From: Chryseobacterium formosense
Lineage (GTDB): Bacteria > Bacteroidota > Bacteroidia > Flavobacteriales > Weeksellaceae
Reading direction: 5' to 3'
Length of the DNA: 64,000 bases
NCBI RefSeq assembly: GCF_900116415.1
Contig: NZ_FPAP01000001.1
Coordinates: 1,240,001-1,304,000 of the forward strand
This document shows positions 25,857 through 35,973 of the stretch, piece by piece. The notes under the pieces are model-generated. The model was not told the DNA's origin. It ran no database searches and saw only the letters and a list, made by a program, of their open reading frames with translations. How positions within the stretch are numbered: position 1 is the first letter of the stretch; each line of letters begins with the position of its first letter. Made by a program: the position numbers and the translations under genes.

Positions 25857-28562
25857 TTAGAGTCCAAAATTTAATTCAAGCATGACATATCTTGGAAACA
25901 GAGAGTATTCGCTCGTGTAAGCCGAGTAACTCGTAATAGAAGTTTCTTTAAATTTCACTACATTAAATAGATTATTTCCTATTAAAGAGAGGGAAATATT
26001 TTTGCTGTAGTCATAGGTTAATTTGAAGTCCATAAAATCATATGAGTTATCTTTATTGAAATATCCATTGAAAGAATAATAACTGTTTTTAAGCTCAATT
26101 TTAGTTTTCTTATTAAGAGCGAAAATTAATTCAAAAAACGCCTGCTGATTGATAACCTTGCTGCTTTGCTGATCTGTCGTAATCTTCGAAATATTAAGAT
26201 TTGTTCCTATATTATAATTTATATTTTTTTTCCAGCCCGATTTTAACTGCAATCCTATTCGATTATATAAGGAGGCGACTTGTCTAAAATTGCCGTCGTC
26301 AATCTGATCTTCATACAACGAGGTGCTATTTGCATAAGTTATTTTGAAATTTGATCGTATTTTCTTTAAATAATAATTGAATTCACCAGATAGTATGTAA
26401 TCATTTCTATTTCTTAAAGATATTAAATTTGCGATGCTGTAGGCTTGAGTAATATTATAGTTATATGATAGATAATTATGAAAATTAGTGTATGAGCCGT
26501 ATATATTTATAAAAACCCGATCACTCCAGTCGCCATAAGAATATTTTAAAGTTGCGCCTGAGTTTTTCAAATACTCAAAATTGCTTACGCCCCTTATTAA
26601 GTTTCTGCTAGTCTGGCTAAAGTAGTTAGGCATGATCTCCAGAACTCCGGTATTGTTACGGGATAAAAATAAAGAAGCATTTAATTTACCTTTGTTATGA
26701 ACTGCCCACGAGAAATTTAAACTCGGGATAAAGTAAAAAAATTTTTCATTATTTGAATTTGCATATTTGAGTTGGTTCTTTGTAAAATGAACATCAAGTT
26801 TAGGATTGATTTTAAAATTCTTAAATGACGCTGTGTGCTTTAAAGAAAAAGCAAAATCATTATTTATATTTTCAAAATAGTTTTTGTAAGCTTCTGGAAA
26901 AAAATACTCAACCGAACCGTTTTTGTAGCCCATAAGATTATCAAATTTTTGTGTTTTATTATAATTATAAACGGAAATATCCCATAGGTTTTCATTTTGA
27001 GTCCTATAAAGTAATTGTGAAATAAATCCAAGGAACTGAAACTTGGAATTTGAAGTCTGGTTATAATTTTGTATCTCCTGGAAATCATTCACTAATTCCT
27101 CGAAAAAAAACTGATTTGAATCGTCCCGATTTGATATGTTTTGTTTAAGAAATCTAATGCTATTAAGCCAAACAATATTTTCATTTACTTTGTCTGTTAA
27201 GAGAATATTATGATCAGTGGAAAAATTATTTGTTTTCTGATCTATTTCTAATGGCAATCCATTAAAAATCTGATGTTCATTTTTATAGTTATTCCAATAA
27301 CTTAAGTTAGCAGAATATTTTAAGGTAGTATTTTTTGAAATATCGTGTTCAAAATCTATCTTATTGAAGTAATCGTTTTTTTTAGAAGTCCTAAAGAATT
27401 CTTCAACATTAGTAAATTGAGTATCTTGGAAGTTAAAATCAGTAATGGCTTTTTTACTTATTGAGTTTTTTTCAAAATTTCCCAGACTCGTAATCTTTAA
27501 TTTCATTTTATTGGTTAAGTTAAAGATAGTATTTGCTGATAATAATTTGTCATTATTAAATTTTGCTTTCTGTGAGCCGAAGGGTAAAAAAATAAAACTG
27601 TCTACACCAAATCTGTACGCATCCTCGTCAACGTTTATAAAACCCGGCTCATCCTCAATGGAGGGCTTTATAAGATGACCGATATCTCCTATATTGCTAT
27701 GTCCGATTGTATTGGTACTCGCTGCAAGAAAATATTTTGTTTTTTTACCAAACTTTGCAAGATGTAGCTTTTCAGAATAAAATGATTCCGGGAAAAATGA
27801 TGAGGACAAACTTGCACTCCCGAACCAGTCTCTTTTTACATTATCTTCCAAAGTAAGATTAATTGCCACTTTATCGGAATTTTCAACACCTTTTAATAGT
27901 TTGTTATTGGAATAATTTTGAAGTATTTGTACCTTTTCAATAGGTCTAACAGACATATTTTTTGTAAGAAGCGTGTATCCTTTTTCAAAAAAATCATCAT
28001 TTTCGACCATTACTTTTTCAATCTCTTTTCCAGCAATTTTTATTTTCCCATCCTCTTCTACAGTGACACCCGGTAACTTTCTCAGCAAGTCCTCAACATT
28101 TTTTTCAGTACCGTTCACGAACGATTTAGCATTCATTTCAACAGTATCAGATTTTATTTTTATCGGGTTTGAATGAGTAAGGATAACTTCTTCAATACTC
28201 TGTTCCTCATCTTTTGTTAATATATAGTTTTTTTTGCCATCAGTATTGATGTTTATAATCACTTCCTTTTTTCTGTAGCCAATCGCATTTATAGAAATTT
28301 TAACAGCCCCTTTCTCCACTAAATCCATTTTGAAAAAGCCGTCCTTACTTGTCAAAGTATAGTCTACAATATCATCATTTTTCAAATCAATTAATGAAAC
28401 GATTGCTCCAGGTATAACTTTATCATCTATGTCATAGATAATCCCTGTAACAGATTGCGCATTCATAAATGTTGCCGCAAACAGTGATAGTAATAAATAT
28501 AATTTATAATAAAAAACAGACAATTTTTGTTGTCCGTTTCTTAAATCCTTGTAGTTTTTCAC
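25857..28562 (-). CDS. Outer-membrane beta-barrel protein with carboxypeptidase-regulatory domain (TonB-receptor-like)
   Basis: About 901 residues. The likely start is GTG at 28562, three bases after the GLPGLI stop (MKNYKDLRN..); a TTG at 28577 is the alternative. A signal peptide (KLYLLLSLFAATFMNAQ) leads to a carboxypeptidase-regulatory domain (TGIIYDIDDKVIPGAIVSLI), a plug-like region (SFVNGTEKNVEDLLRKLPGV) and a long barrel rich in alternating aromatic strands, ending ..MLELNFGL with a C-terminal aromatic/leucine. These barrels resemble SusC/TonB receptors but lack a clear TonB box and typical partner SusD. It is coupled to a GLPGLI-family gene and lies behind a small secreted peptide gene, suggesting export or handling of a peptide (inference). 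Confidence 0.85.
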   Translation of the reverse strand: MKNYKDLRNGQQKLSVFYYKLYLLLSLFAATFMNAQSVTGIIYDIDDKVIPGAIVSLIDLKNDDIVDYTLTSKDGFFKMDLVEKGAVKISINAIGYRKKEVIININTDGKKNYILTKDEEQSIEEVILTHSNPIKIKSDTVEMNAKSFVNGTEKNVEDLLRKLPGVTVEEDGKIKIAGKEIEKVMVENDDFFEKGYTLLTKNMSVRPIEKVQILQNYSNNKLLKGVENSDKVAINLTLEDNVKRDWFGSASLSSSFFPESFYSEKLHLAKFGKKTKYFLAASTNTIGHSNIGDIGHLIKPSIEDEPGFINVDEDAYRFGVDSFIFLPFGSQKAKFNNDKLLSANTIFNLTNKMKLKITSLGNFEKNSISKKAITDFNFQDTQFTNVEEFFRTSKKNDYFNKIDFEHDISKNTTLKYSANLSYWNNYKNEHQIFNGLPLEIDQKTNNFSTDHNILLTDKVNENIVWLNSIRFLKQNISNRDDSNQFFFEELVNDFQEIQNYNQTSNSKFQFLGFISQLLYRTQNENLWDISVYNYNKTQKFDNLMGYKNGSVEYFFPEAYKNYFENINNDFAFSLKHTASFKNFKINPKLDVHFTKNQLKYANSNNEKFFYFIPSLNFSWAVHNKGKLNASLFLSRNNTGVLEIMPNYFSQTSRNLIRGVSNFEYLKNSGATLKYSYGDWSDRVFINIYGSYTNFHNYLSYNYNITQAYSIANLISLRNRNDYILSGEFNYYLKKIRSNFKITYANSTSLYEDQIDDGNFRQVASLYNRIGLQLKSGWKKNINYNIGTNLNISKITTDQQSSKVINQQAFFELIFALNKKTKIELKNSYYSFNGYFNKDNSYDFMDFKLTYDYSKNISLSLIGNNLFNVVKFKETSITSYSAYTSEYSLFPRYVMLELNFGL

Positions 28563-28563
28563 C

Positions 28564-29337
28564 TTACTCCCACTCAAATTTGTTTTCTAATAAACCTCTT
28601 GTATTACCTGATACTGTTTCTACTTCAGGCTGTCCTATACCTGGTGGTAATTGTAATTTACTTAAAAATATACTTTGCTCTTCAGAATTACGTTTATCAA
28701 TTTCTGCTACCAGATTTTTCATTGTCTTTTTTGGTAATGCAGCTATATATTTTGTACTGTAATCAACAACGCCAGTGTAAGGATATTGGATATTTTTAAC
28801 AATCCATGAGTAATTGTCCGTCCCACCCGTTTTGAGTTCTAAAATTAAGCCGGGTAATCCGCTAAATTTGTAAGGTCCAATCGAAACGGGAATTTCAGTA
28901 GTATAATATGCTTCAACAACAGTACCTCTAAAATTTGCAGTTGCCTTTTTACAATTATACTTCCCTATTCTTTTTGTTTCTTTATGTTTAATATCCCATT
29001 TGATTTCAGGCACGGTATCAGATATTAAAAAATTATTTTTCTTAATTTGAAATGTAAAAAGGGTATTATGATTTTTTAAGTCATCTATCAGAATGGTTCT
29101 GAACCTTTTTATACCGTTGTCGCGCTCAATAATTATATCCTCTCCAGAATTAGGCTTTATCTTTTTCAGAGGAATGGAATCTACTATACTCACCTTTTGA
29201 CCGTTTACTAAAAATACATTTTCTTCAAATTCGAAGTAATTGGAAGGCTTATAAGCATATGTAACCTGAATACTCTGAGAAAAAGACAGTGTGTACAGAA
29301 AAATAAAGAGAAGAAATGATTTTTTTGATATTTTCAT
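28564..29337 (-). CDS. GLPGLI-family protein
   Basis: 257 residues with signal peptide MKISKKSFLLFIFLYTLSFS and the diagnostic motif SGLPGLILEL at about residues 155-164. GLPGLI proteins are specific to Bacteroidetes and have no proven function. They are usually next to carboxypeptidase-regulatory/TonB-receptor-like barrels, exactly as here, where the barrel gene begins right at this gene's stop codon. The protein is probably periplasmic. Upstream lies a 113-residue secreted peptide gene with its own terminator, so the set could act on it. Confidence 0.92.
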   Translation of the reverse strand: MKISKKSFLLFIFLYTLSFSQSIQVTYAYKPSNYFEFEENVFLVNGQKVSIVDSIPLKKIKPNSGEDIIIERDNGIKRFRTILIDDLKNHNTLFTFQIKKNNFLISDTVPEIKWDIKHKETKRIGKYNCKKATANFRGTVVEAYYTTEIPVSIGPYKFSGLPGLILELKTGGTDNYSWIVKNIQYPYTGVVDYSTKYIAALPKKTMKNLVAEIDKRNSEEQSIFLSKLQLPPGIGQPEVETVSGNTRGLLENKFEWE

Positions 29338-29392
29338 AATGTAAGTTTTGATTCAGTATACTAGATTATAAAGATTAATTATTTAAAAAAAA

Positions 29393-29414
29393 GAGTTTCC
29401 TAATAAGGAAACTC
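29393..29414 (-). terminator. Intrinsic terminator after small secreted peptide gene
   Basis: On the minus strand GAGTTTCC-TTATTA-GGAAACTC followed by TTTTTTTT. It separates the peptide gene at 29438 from the GLPGLI gene start at 29337, so the peptide can be made at a higher level than the downstream pair if termination is partial. Confidence 0.75.
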
Positions 29415-29437
29415 CGATAATTGGCTGTATCCCGCCT

Positions 29438-29779
29438 TTAGTCTAAAGCTGCAATGTGAAGCGCTTTTAATGCTTGACATTGAGTTTGTGCTAATGTAGG
29501 ATCTTCTCCTCCATCAACAGGATAGGTATAAACCTGTGTTGATGTACTTCCGTTTGGATAGGTCGTAATTACTCTAATGACGCAGATTCTTCTCATCATC
29601 AGTGCGTCAAATTTCAAACTTGCTTCAAAATTTGTTTTTTTGCTATTATCCGAAGAGGAAACAGCTTTTTCAGCAGAAGTTGGATTTTCAACATTTACTG
29701 AATTTGCATTTGTTTCATTAGCTAAAACTGAAGCTGAAATCATGAAGGTAGCAAAAGCTCCTAAAATAAATTTTCTCAT
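29438..29779 (-). CDS. Small secreted peptide precursor next to GLPGLI locus
   Basis: 113 residues: signal peptide MRKFILGAFATFMISASVLA, a low-complexity Asn/Ser/Glu-rich linker (22-52), then a compact core with MMRRICVIRVITTYPNG, STQVYTYPVDGGEDPTLAQT, QCQALKALHIAALD. Two cysteines in the core could form a disulfide. This leader-linker-core layout resembles secreted peptide precursors that accompany GLPGLI/barrel pairs in Bacteroidetes, but no family name can be given with certainty. It has its own terminator and lies 100 bases ahead of the GLPGLI gene. A role as substrate or ligand of the neighbours is inference. Confidence 0.7.
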   Translation of the reverse strand: MRKFILGAFATFMISASVLANETNANSVNVENPTSAEKAVSSSDNSKKTNFEASLKFDALMMRRICVIRVITTYPNGSTSTQVYTYPVDGGEDPTLAQTQCQALKALHIAALD

Positions 29780-30227
29780 AACTTTTATTATTTAGTTGTT
29801 CGGTAAATATATAAATAAATTTCAAATAACTCTATCAATTAGTGAAAAAAAATAAATTTTAAATCTCTACCTACTAGTCCTTTTAGCCATTTTTATTCTT
29901 TACATAAGTACCAGTAAAGTGAAAAATAAAAATATGTAAAGAAAAAAAGTCACAATATAAAATAGAAAAAGTAGTCTTCGAGTGACTGATAATTCTAGAC
30001 GTTAACTCATAAATAGTAACCGACAGCAATTGATTGCTGTCGGTTTAATTTAGATCAAGATTAATAAGGAAAATAAGTAGTAGAGAAGTATCCATTAAAG
30101 TGATTAGAGTTTAATAATTAAGTTGCTTCTGTAAATCAACTAAAACTTAACACCCCCTTTATTATAACTTGTTATCTCGGATCTTATACATACCTCATGG
30201 TCGGAATTTCTTCCGATCATGAATAGA
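29780..30227. other. Intergenic with two orphan hairpins
   Basis: 448 bases without a gene. It includes the strong hairpin 30018-30045 and a second, TCGGAA-TTTC-TTCCGA with extended arms at about 30197-30220, just past the stop of the minus-strand gene at 30228. The first has no gene ending into it on either strand. Confidence 0.45.
30018..30045. terminator. Orphan hairpin, terminator-like
   Basis: AACCGACAGCAAT-TG-ATTGCTGTCGGTT, 13-base perfect arms followed by TAATTT. No annotated gene ends here, so it may terminate a small RNA or a lost gene, or be a palindromic regulator site. Confidence 0.45.
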
Positions 30228-30755
30228 TTAGTTATTTTTTTTCTTTTTTGACTTTAATAAAGTTATCGCAATACCTGTGACCGTAGCGGCTACAGCAATC
30301 TTAAGCAGAAAATTCTTTCTATTGTATTTCCATTCCGATCCCCAGCCGCGTTCAGCAAAAATGTTGGGTACATGACCATTTTTTAAATCATCAATAATCC
30401 CTTCGAATGCGCCCACACGATCTGCCAAGATAAGTGGAAGCCATCTTCCATAGCTCGATTCACTATATTGAAAGGCAAATTTCCTGATTTCTCCGTTAAA
30501 GCCTCTCGGTGGTGAGGCAGTTCCGAAAGCAGCAGTTAAATTAGGCCGCTCTACGGATTTTAAAATTTCAACGTTTTCATGTTGCTGTTCTGGTCTTTCC
30601 CAAGAATAGCCCTGGTGTTCTTCGTTGGTACGTTTCTTCATGGGATAAACGGGATCATTTTTAGGATCTGCGTCGATTCCCCAACCTTTTATATGACTGT
30701 AATCTGCCTCTTCACTTTTTTTAAAATCAGAAGGCTTTGTTTCGTCTGTAAGCAT
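30228..30755 (-). CDS. Hypothetical protein with C-terminal membrane anchor
   Basis: 175 residues. The N-terminal 135 are soluble and contain conserved-looking blocks: IKGWGIDADPKNDPVYPMKK, NLTAAFGTASPPRGFNGEIR, FAFQYSESSYGRWLPLILAD, and AERGWGSEWKYNRKNFLLK. A single transmembrane helix (about 152-167, AVAATVTGIAITLL) and a Lys-rich tail follow. No signal peptide; it is likely tail-anchored in the inner membrane facing the cytoplasm. It follows the zinc alcohol dehydrogenase by 28 bases on the same strand, so the pair is probably one operon and the protein may anchor or assist that enzyme. Family name not known to me. Confidence 0.75.
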   Translation of the reverse strand: MLTDETKPSDFKKSEEADYSHIKGWGIDADPKNDPVYPMKKRTNEEHQGYSWERPEQQHENVEILKSVERPNLTAAFGTASPPRGFNGEIRKFAFQYSESSYGRWLPLILADRVGAFEGIIDDLKNGHVPNIFAERGWGSEWKYNRKNFLLKIAVAATVTGIAITLLKSKKKKNN

Positions 30756-30783
30756 CTTGTAATATTTTTTAGTTAAAAACTTT

Positions 30784-31935
30784 TTAAGCAGTCGGTGGAA
30801 TAAGCACTGTCTTTATGCATCCGTCCAACTTCCGTGAAAATATATGGTAAGCATCAGCTACTTCTTCCAGTGGAATCCGGTGAGTAATAATTTGCTTTGG
30901 ATCAAGAATTCCATTTTTTACATGTTCAATAAGCTTAGGCAAGTGGCGTTTCACGGCTGCCTGATTAGCCCGGATGGTAATTCCTTTATTTACAACATTT
31001 CCTATTGGTACCAAAGCATCTGTAGGACCGTACACCCCAACGATGGAAACAATTCCACCTTTCTTCACCGAATTAATGGCCCAATGAAGAGCTGTGGTAG
31101 AACCACCCTGTAGAAGCAGTTTTGTTCCAAGAACTGTATTTGTAAGATTTCCTTTCGCCTCACAACCTACAGCATCGATGCAGACATCCGCACCTAGGGA
31201 ATCCGTTTGTGTTTTTATAAAGACGACCGGATCACCAATACTATTAAAATTATAAGCTTCACATTGAGCATACTTCGCTACAAAATCAAGTCTGTATTCC
31301 AGTTCGTCAATGACGATTACTCGTCCTGCTCCGAAAAGCCACGCGCTCTTGGCTGCCATTATACCAATAGGCCCTGCACCAAAAACTACCACGGTATCGC
31401 CTTTTTGAATGCCTGCCATTTCTGCTGCCTGATAGCCGGTAGGTACTACATCGGTTAGAAGTACAGCATCATCAGGATCCATCCAGTCCGGAATAACGGT
31501 TGGGCCTACATCTGCGTACGGAACACGCACATATTCTGCCTGTCCACCTTGATAACCTCCCGCAGTATGAGAATACCCAAATATACCACCTACTGCAGTG
31601 GCCATAGGATTAGACTCATGGCAATTGCCGTAAAGTTCCTGTTTGCAAAAGGCACACTTGCCGCACGAGATATTAAAAGGTACCATTACCTTATCGCCTA
31701 CCTTCAGTTTTTGAACAGAAGAACCAATTTCAACGACTTCTCCAATAAACTCATGGCCGAATGTAGTACCTGTACGTGTATCAGGAACAAGGCCGTGGTA
31801 AAGATGAAGATCGGATCCGCAGATGCACGACCTTAAAACCCGCACAATAGCGTCTTCAGGATGTTCTATTTGAGGCTCCGGCATGTTACGGTCTGCCCGT
31901 ACACGGAATGGTCCGCGGAAATTCATTGCTAACAT
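30784..31935 (-). CDS. Zinc-dependent alcohol/formaldehyde dehydrogenase-like enzyme
   Basis: 383 residues from the ATG at 31935 (MLAMNFRGPFRVRADRNMPE); the frame is longer but the extra N-terminus has no family support. Catalytic zinc ligands: C39 in CICGSDLHLYHG and H61/E62 in GHEFIGEVVEIG. Structural zinc cysteines at about 91, 94, 97 and 105 (CGKCAFCKQELYGNC). The NAD loop is VVFGAGPIGIM. It resembles glutathione-independent formaldehyde or threonine dehydrogenase-type MDR enzymes that are often found in stress gene clusters. It probably forms a unit with the membrane-anchored protein downstream. Substrate is uncertain. Confidence 0.9.
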   Translation of the reverse strand: MLAMNFRGPFRVRADRNMPEPQIEHPEDAIVRVLRSCICGSDLHLYHGLVPDTRTGTTFGHEFIGEVVEIGSSVQKLKVGDKVMVPFNISCGKCAFCKQELYGNCHESNPMATAVGGIFGYSHTAGGYQGGQAEYVRVPYADVGPTVIPDWMDPDDAVLLTDVVPTGYQAAEMAGIQKGDTVVVFGAGPIGIMAAKSAWLFGAGRVIVIDELEYRLDFVAKYAQCEAYNFNSIGDPVVFIKTQTDSLGADVCIDAVGCEAKGNLTNTVLGTKLLLQGGSTTALHWAINSVKKGGIVSIVGVYGPTDALVPIGNVVNKGITIRANQAAVKRHLPKLIEHVKNGILDPKQIITHRIPLEEVADAYHIFSRKLDGCIKTVLIPPTA

Positions 31936-32028
31936 ATATGTATATTTTGTTGGTGATGATAAACGTATAGCAAAATGGAGACCGCCACGCCAAGAGTAAC
32001 GATAATTTACGCATATGTGGTATTCCAT

Positions 32029-32333
32029 TCATCGATGGTTAAAGAAGCTGATGGTAAAGTAAAAGCTAGGGATCAAGGCATTGCATTAACAAAACAGGCC
32101 TGACCAACAAAATTTTAATTTTGTGCCACAAGAGATGAATACCTAGTTATTGTGCCCCTTACAGCCCTATTAATTACAAATTATTTAAATTAAAAGGTGG
32201 AGGTGTAATTGGATGACTTCAAATAGGCGGTCAGGCTTGGCACTTTGATACGGACAGAATTGTAAACGATCTTCTGATAGAATCTAGATCAAATCTTAGT
32301 TGAAGATGATTATTAAATTCCAAGCTGATAAAT
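32029..32333. other. Intergenic, eroded
   Basis: Contains a 22-codon frame (VKEADGKVKARDQ..) and a plus-strand stretch GVIG-stop-LQIGGQAWHFDTDRIV.. near 32205-32300 with an in-frame TGA, which looks like a decayed protein. No intact gene. Confidence 0.3.
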
Positions 32334-32560
32334 AATGAAAAGTAAATACTATATTATTGTACATTTTGAAATAGAAATAAAGGATTTTGAAATCCTTTAC
32401 CCGCTTATTAGAAGCTTCTTTAACGAAGAAGTAAGTACTACTCCAGGCTTTATATCTTCACGTATTCTTAGCAGCAAATCCAAGGTCGTTAATCATTCAA
32501 CTTGGCAATAGAAAGATTCATTTGAAAAGTTTGCTAATATCAGAATATAGAATAATCGCT
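32334..32560 (+). pseudogene. ABM-fold monooxygenase-like protein, degenerate copy 2
   Basis: ATG at 32334 reads MKSKYYIIVHFEIEIKDFEI, ..RSFFNEEVSTTPGFISSRIL, SSKSKVVNHSTWQ and then stops, before the C-terminal third. Shortly after, FEKFANIRI remnants are seen. The sequence is clearly the same gene as 22842-23131, including the non-coding bases just before the start (GATAAATAATGAAAA). Copy 2 keeps the first 58 residues in frame; copy 1 keeps more of the end. Confidence 0.6.
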
Positions 32561-32691
32561 ATAAGTACTTAAACGTGTTATTACAATTATCTCCTAGTTC
32601 GTATTACTGTAAACTTTCCATGATAAAGCCTGATGACACCAAACTGGAGTAAACTAGAAAATCTCTTATGAGACTATTTTGCTGAAGAACC

Positions 32692-33606
32692 TTAATTAAA
32701 CGACTGCCTAAACTCCAGAGGTGAAAACTTTGTCTTGCTCTTAAAAAGTTTACTAAATGATTGTGAATGTTCAAAGCCCAATCCATAGGCAATTTCCGAA
32801 ACGGATAAATCCGTTGTTGACAATTTTTCTTTCGCTTTTTCTATGACTGTATTTTGAATATATTGTTGTGTATTTAGTCCTGTCAATGAACTCAGCATAT
32901 CGCTCAGATAGCGTTGCGATAGCTTTAATTCCGTGCTGATATATTTTACGGACGGCAAACCATTTTTCAGACTTTTTTCTTCTTCAAAATAATTGTTTAA
33001 CAGTCGATCCAAAGAAGTGATGATGTCGTGATTGACTGCTTTCCTAGTGATGAATTGCCTATTGTAAAAACGGTTGCTGTAATTCAATAACAATTCTATT
33101 TGCGACACCAGAACATCCTGACTGAAACCGTCAATATTGTTGTCCAATTCATTCGCTATTGTAGCAAATAAATTGGCAATAATTTCTTTTTCCTTTGCCG
33201 ATAAAAACAAGGCTTCAGAGACATCGTAGGAAAAAAAGCCATACTGATTGATTGTTTTTCCCAGCGGATAGTTGCGGATAAAGTCCGGATGGAAATACAA
33301 GGCAATCCCTTCATAGCTTTCCGTTTCTTCGGGTGAAATAACAATTTGTTTCGGCTTCAGAAACGCCAGTCCACCTTCTTCAAAATCATAATAGCCCTGT
33401 CCGTACTTTATGTATCCTTTGAAGGTAGGCTTAAAGGAGATCTTGTAAAAATCCAGACTAACCTTTTGCCCTTTCGGAAACATATCAATTGAAACAGCAT
33501 TGTAGTCAACCAATGCGATCAACGGGTGCAGTGGCGCGGGAAATCCCAATACCCGCACAAATTGCGATATACTTTTAATTTGATTGATGTTAGATTGTTG
33601 TTGCAT
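32692..33606 (-). CDS. AraC-family transcriptional regulator
   Basis: 304 residues from ATG 33606 (MQQQSNINQIKSISQFVRV); a TTG at 33627 overlapping the SDR stop is less likely. N-terminal cupin-like sensor domain, C-terminal paired helix-turn-helix ending ISEIAYGLGFEHSQSFSKLF-like and SPLEFRQSFN. It is the last gene of a minus-strand set with an SDR and an aldo/keto reductase, a common Bacteroidetes arrangement where the regulator responds to reactive electrophiles or oxidants. That response is known from related systems and only inferred here. Confidence 0.9.
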   Translation of the reverse strand: MQQQSNINQIKSISQFVRVLGFPAPLHPLIALVDYNAVSIDMFPKGQKVSLDFYKISFKPTFKGYIKYGQGYYDFEEGGLAFLKPKQIVISPEETESYEGIALYFHPDFIRNYPLGKTINQYGFFSYDVSEALFLSAKEKEIIANLFATIANELDNNIDGFSQDVLVSQIELLLNYSNRFYNRQFITRKAVNHDIITSLDRLLNNYFEEEKSLKNGLPSVKYISTELKLSQRYLSDMLSSLTGLNTQQYIQNTVIEKAKEKLSTTDLSVSEIAYGLGFEHSQSFSKLFKSKTKFSPLEFRQSFN

Positions 33607-33623
33607 TTCATTTACGAATTTAA

Positions 33624-34361
33624 TCAATTTTGTTTTGAGGGACGAATTACAATATCACCAATTTCAACATCTGCAGGTTGGCTTATGGCGTAAATAACAG
33701 CATTAGCAATGGCATCCGGGCTGATGGCCAAATTTTCCATATTATCCTTGATGATGGTTTTCATTTCCTTGTTTTTTATATTTTCAGCAAAGTTGGTTTT
33801 TACAACACCTGGCGAAATTCCGGTAATCCTGATTGTTCCGTCTGATTCTTGTCTAAATCCTTCAGCGATAGTTCTTACCGCATTTTTGGTTCCTGCGTAA
33901 ACACCCTGCATGGGTACAATCTTGATTCCTGACGTTGAAATGATATTGACGATATGACCCGATTGCTGTTGCTTGAAAACAGGAATTACAGCCGCCATTC
34001 CATACAAAACACCTTTGAGGTTAATGTCGATCATTTCTTCCCAGCCGTCAACATCCAGCTCGTCAATGCGGCTTAACTGGCTGACTCCGGCATTGTTCAC
34101 AATGACATCTAATTTTCCGTATTCCTCAACTGCTGTATTGACCAGTCTTACAAGATCGGATTTATTCTTCACATCAATTTGAGCACAGGCTGCGTAACCA
34201 CCTTTGCTTTTAATTTCTTCAACAATCTGTTGTAATTGTTCTGTTCGTCTTGCACCCAAAACGACCTTCGCACCGTTTTTAGCTAATTCTAAGGCGATAA
34301 CCTTACCCATTCCACTGCTTGCGCCTGTAATAGCCACTACTTTTCCTTTGATATTCTGCAT
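33624..34361 (-). CDS. SDR-family oxidoreductase
   Basis: 245 residues: TGASSGMG at 12-19, NNAGVS mid-protein, STSG and the catalytic YAGTKNA (Y-x3-K), and the C-terminal SISQPADVEIGDIVIRP-like end typical of the cluster often annotated as SDR/YdfG-like. It reduces a carbonyl or oxidises an alcohol with NADP(H). It lies between the aldo/keto reductase (11 bases before) and the AraC regulator (17 bases after) on the same strand, so the three form an operon for detoxifying carbonyl compounds (inference). Confidence 0.92.
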   Translation of the reverse strand: MQNIKGKVVAITGASSGMGKVIALELAKNGAKVVLGARRTEQLQQIVEEIKSKGGYAACAQIDVKNKSDLVRLVNTAVEEYGKLDVIVNNAGVSQLSRIDELDVDGWEEMIDINLKGVLYGMAAVIPVFKQQQSGHIVNIISTSGIKIVPMQGVYAGTKNAVRTIAEGFRQESDGTIRITGISPGVVKTNFAENIKNKEMKTIIKDNMENLAISPDAIANAVIYAISQPADVEIGDIVIRPSKQN

Positions 34362-34372
34362 TGCTATTTGTT

Positions 34373-35732
<1,360 letters not shown>

Positions 35733-35864
35733 ATGGGAATTAAGCCAGGTCCAAAAAAAACAGCGGAGTCAACAGGTAAATTAGACCAACGCCAGAGAGA
35801 TAATAAGGAGACTCCAAAAAACAAAACCGCTTTAAAACCTCATCACCATAAAAAAGGTGATTAG
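35733..35864 (+). CDS. Small basic peptide, 43 residues
   Basis: ATG at 35733 (MGIKPGPKKTAESTGKLDQR) to TAG at 35862-35864, with 13 Lys/Arg and a His-rich end (KPHHHKKGD). No hydrophobic segment. An AT-rich leader precedes it and a good hairpin follows within 40 bases, so it is a self-contained transcription unit. Similar short Lys/Pro-rich peptides occur in Bacteroidetes stress regions, function unknown. A nucleic-acid-binding or disordered stress peptide is possible. Confidence 0.55.
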   Translation: MGIKPGPKKTAESTGKLDQRQRDNKETPKNKTALKPHHHKKGD

Positions 35865-35896
35865 ATAAAGCATACTAACAAATTTTAATTTCATAA

Positions 35897-35921
35897 GAAA
35901 TCCCGACGAATATCGGGATTT
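35897..35921 (+). terminator. Intrinsic terminator after small basic peptide
   Basis: AAATCCCGA-CGAATA-TCGGGATTT followed by ATGTTATT, 33 bases past the stop. A second use for the convergent gene at 35974 is possible. Confidence 0.7.
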
Positions 35922-35973
35922 ATGTTATTCAATAGGTTGATTCTCTATTCTATTTTAGGTAATGAATAATAAC

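Noticed and set aside
30844..31836. Several plus-strand frames opposite the zinc alcohol dehydrogenase
   Set aside because: They are antisense to a gene with complete catalytic and zinc motifs.
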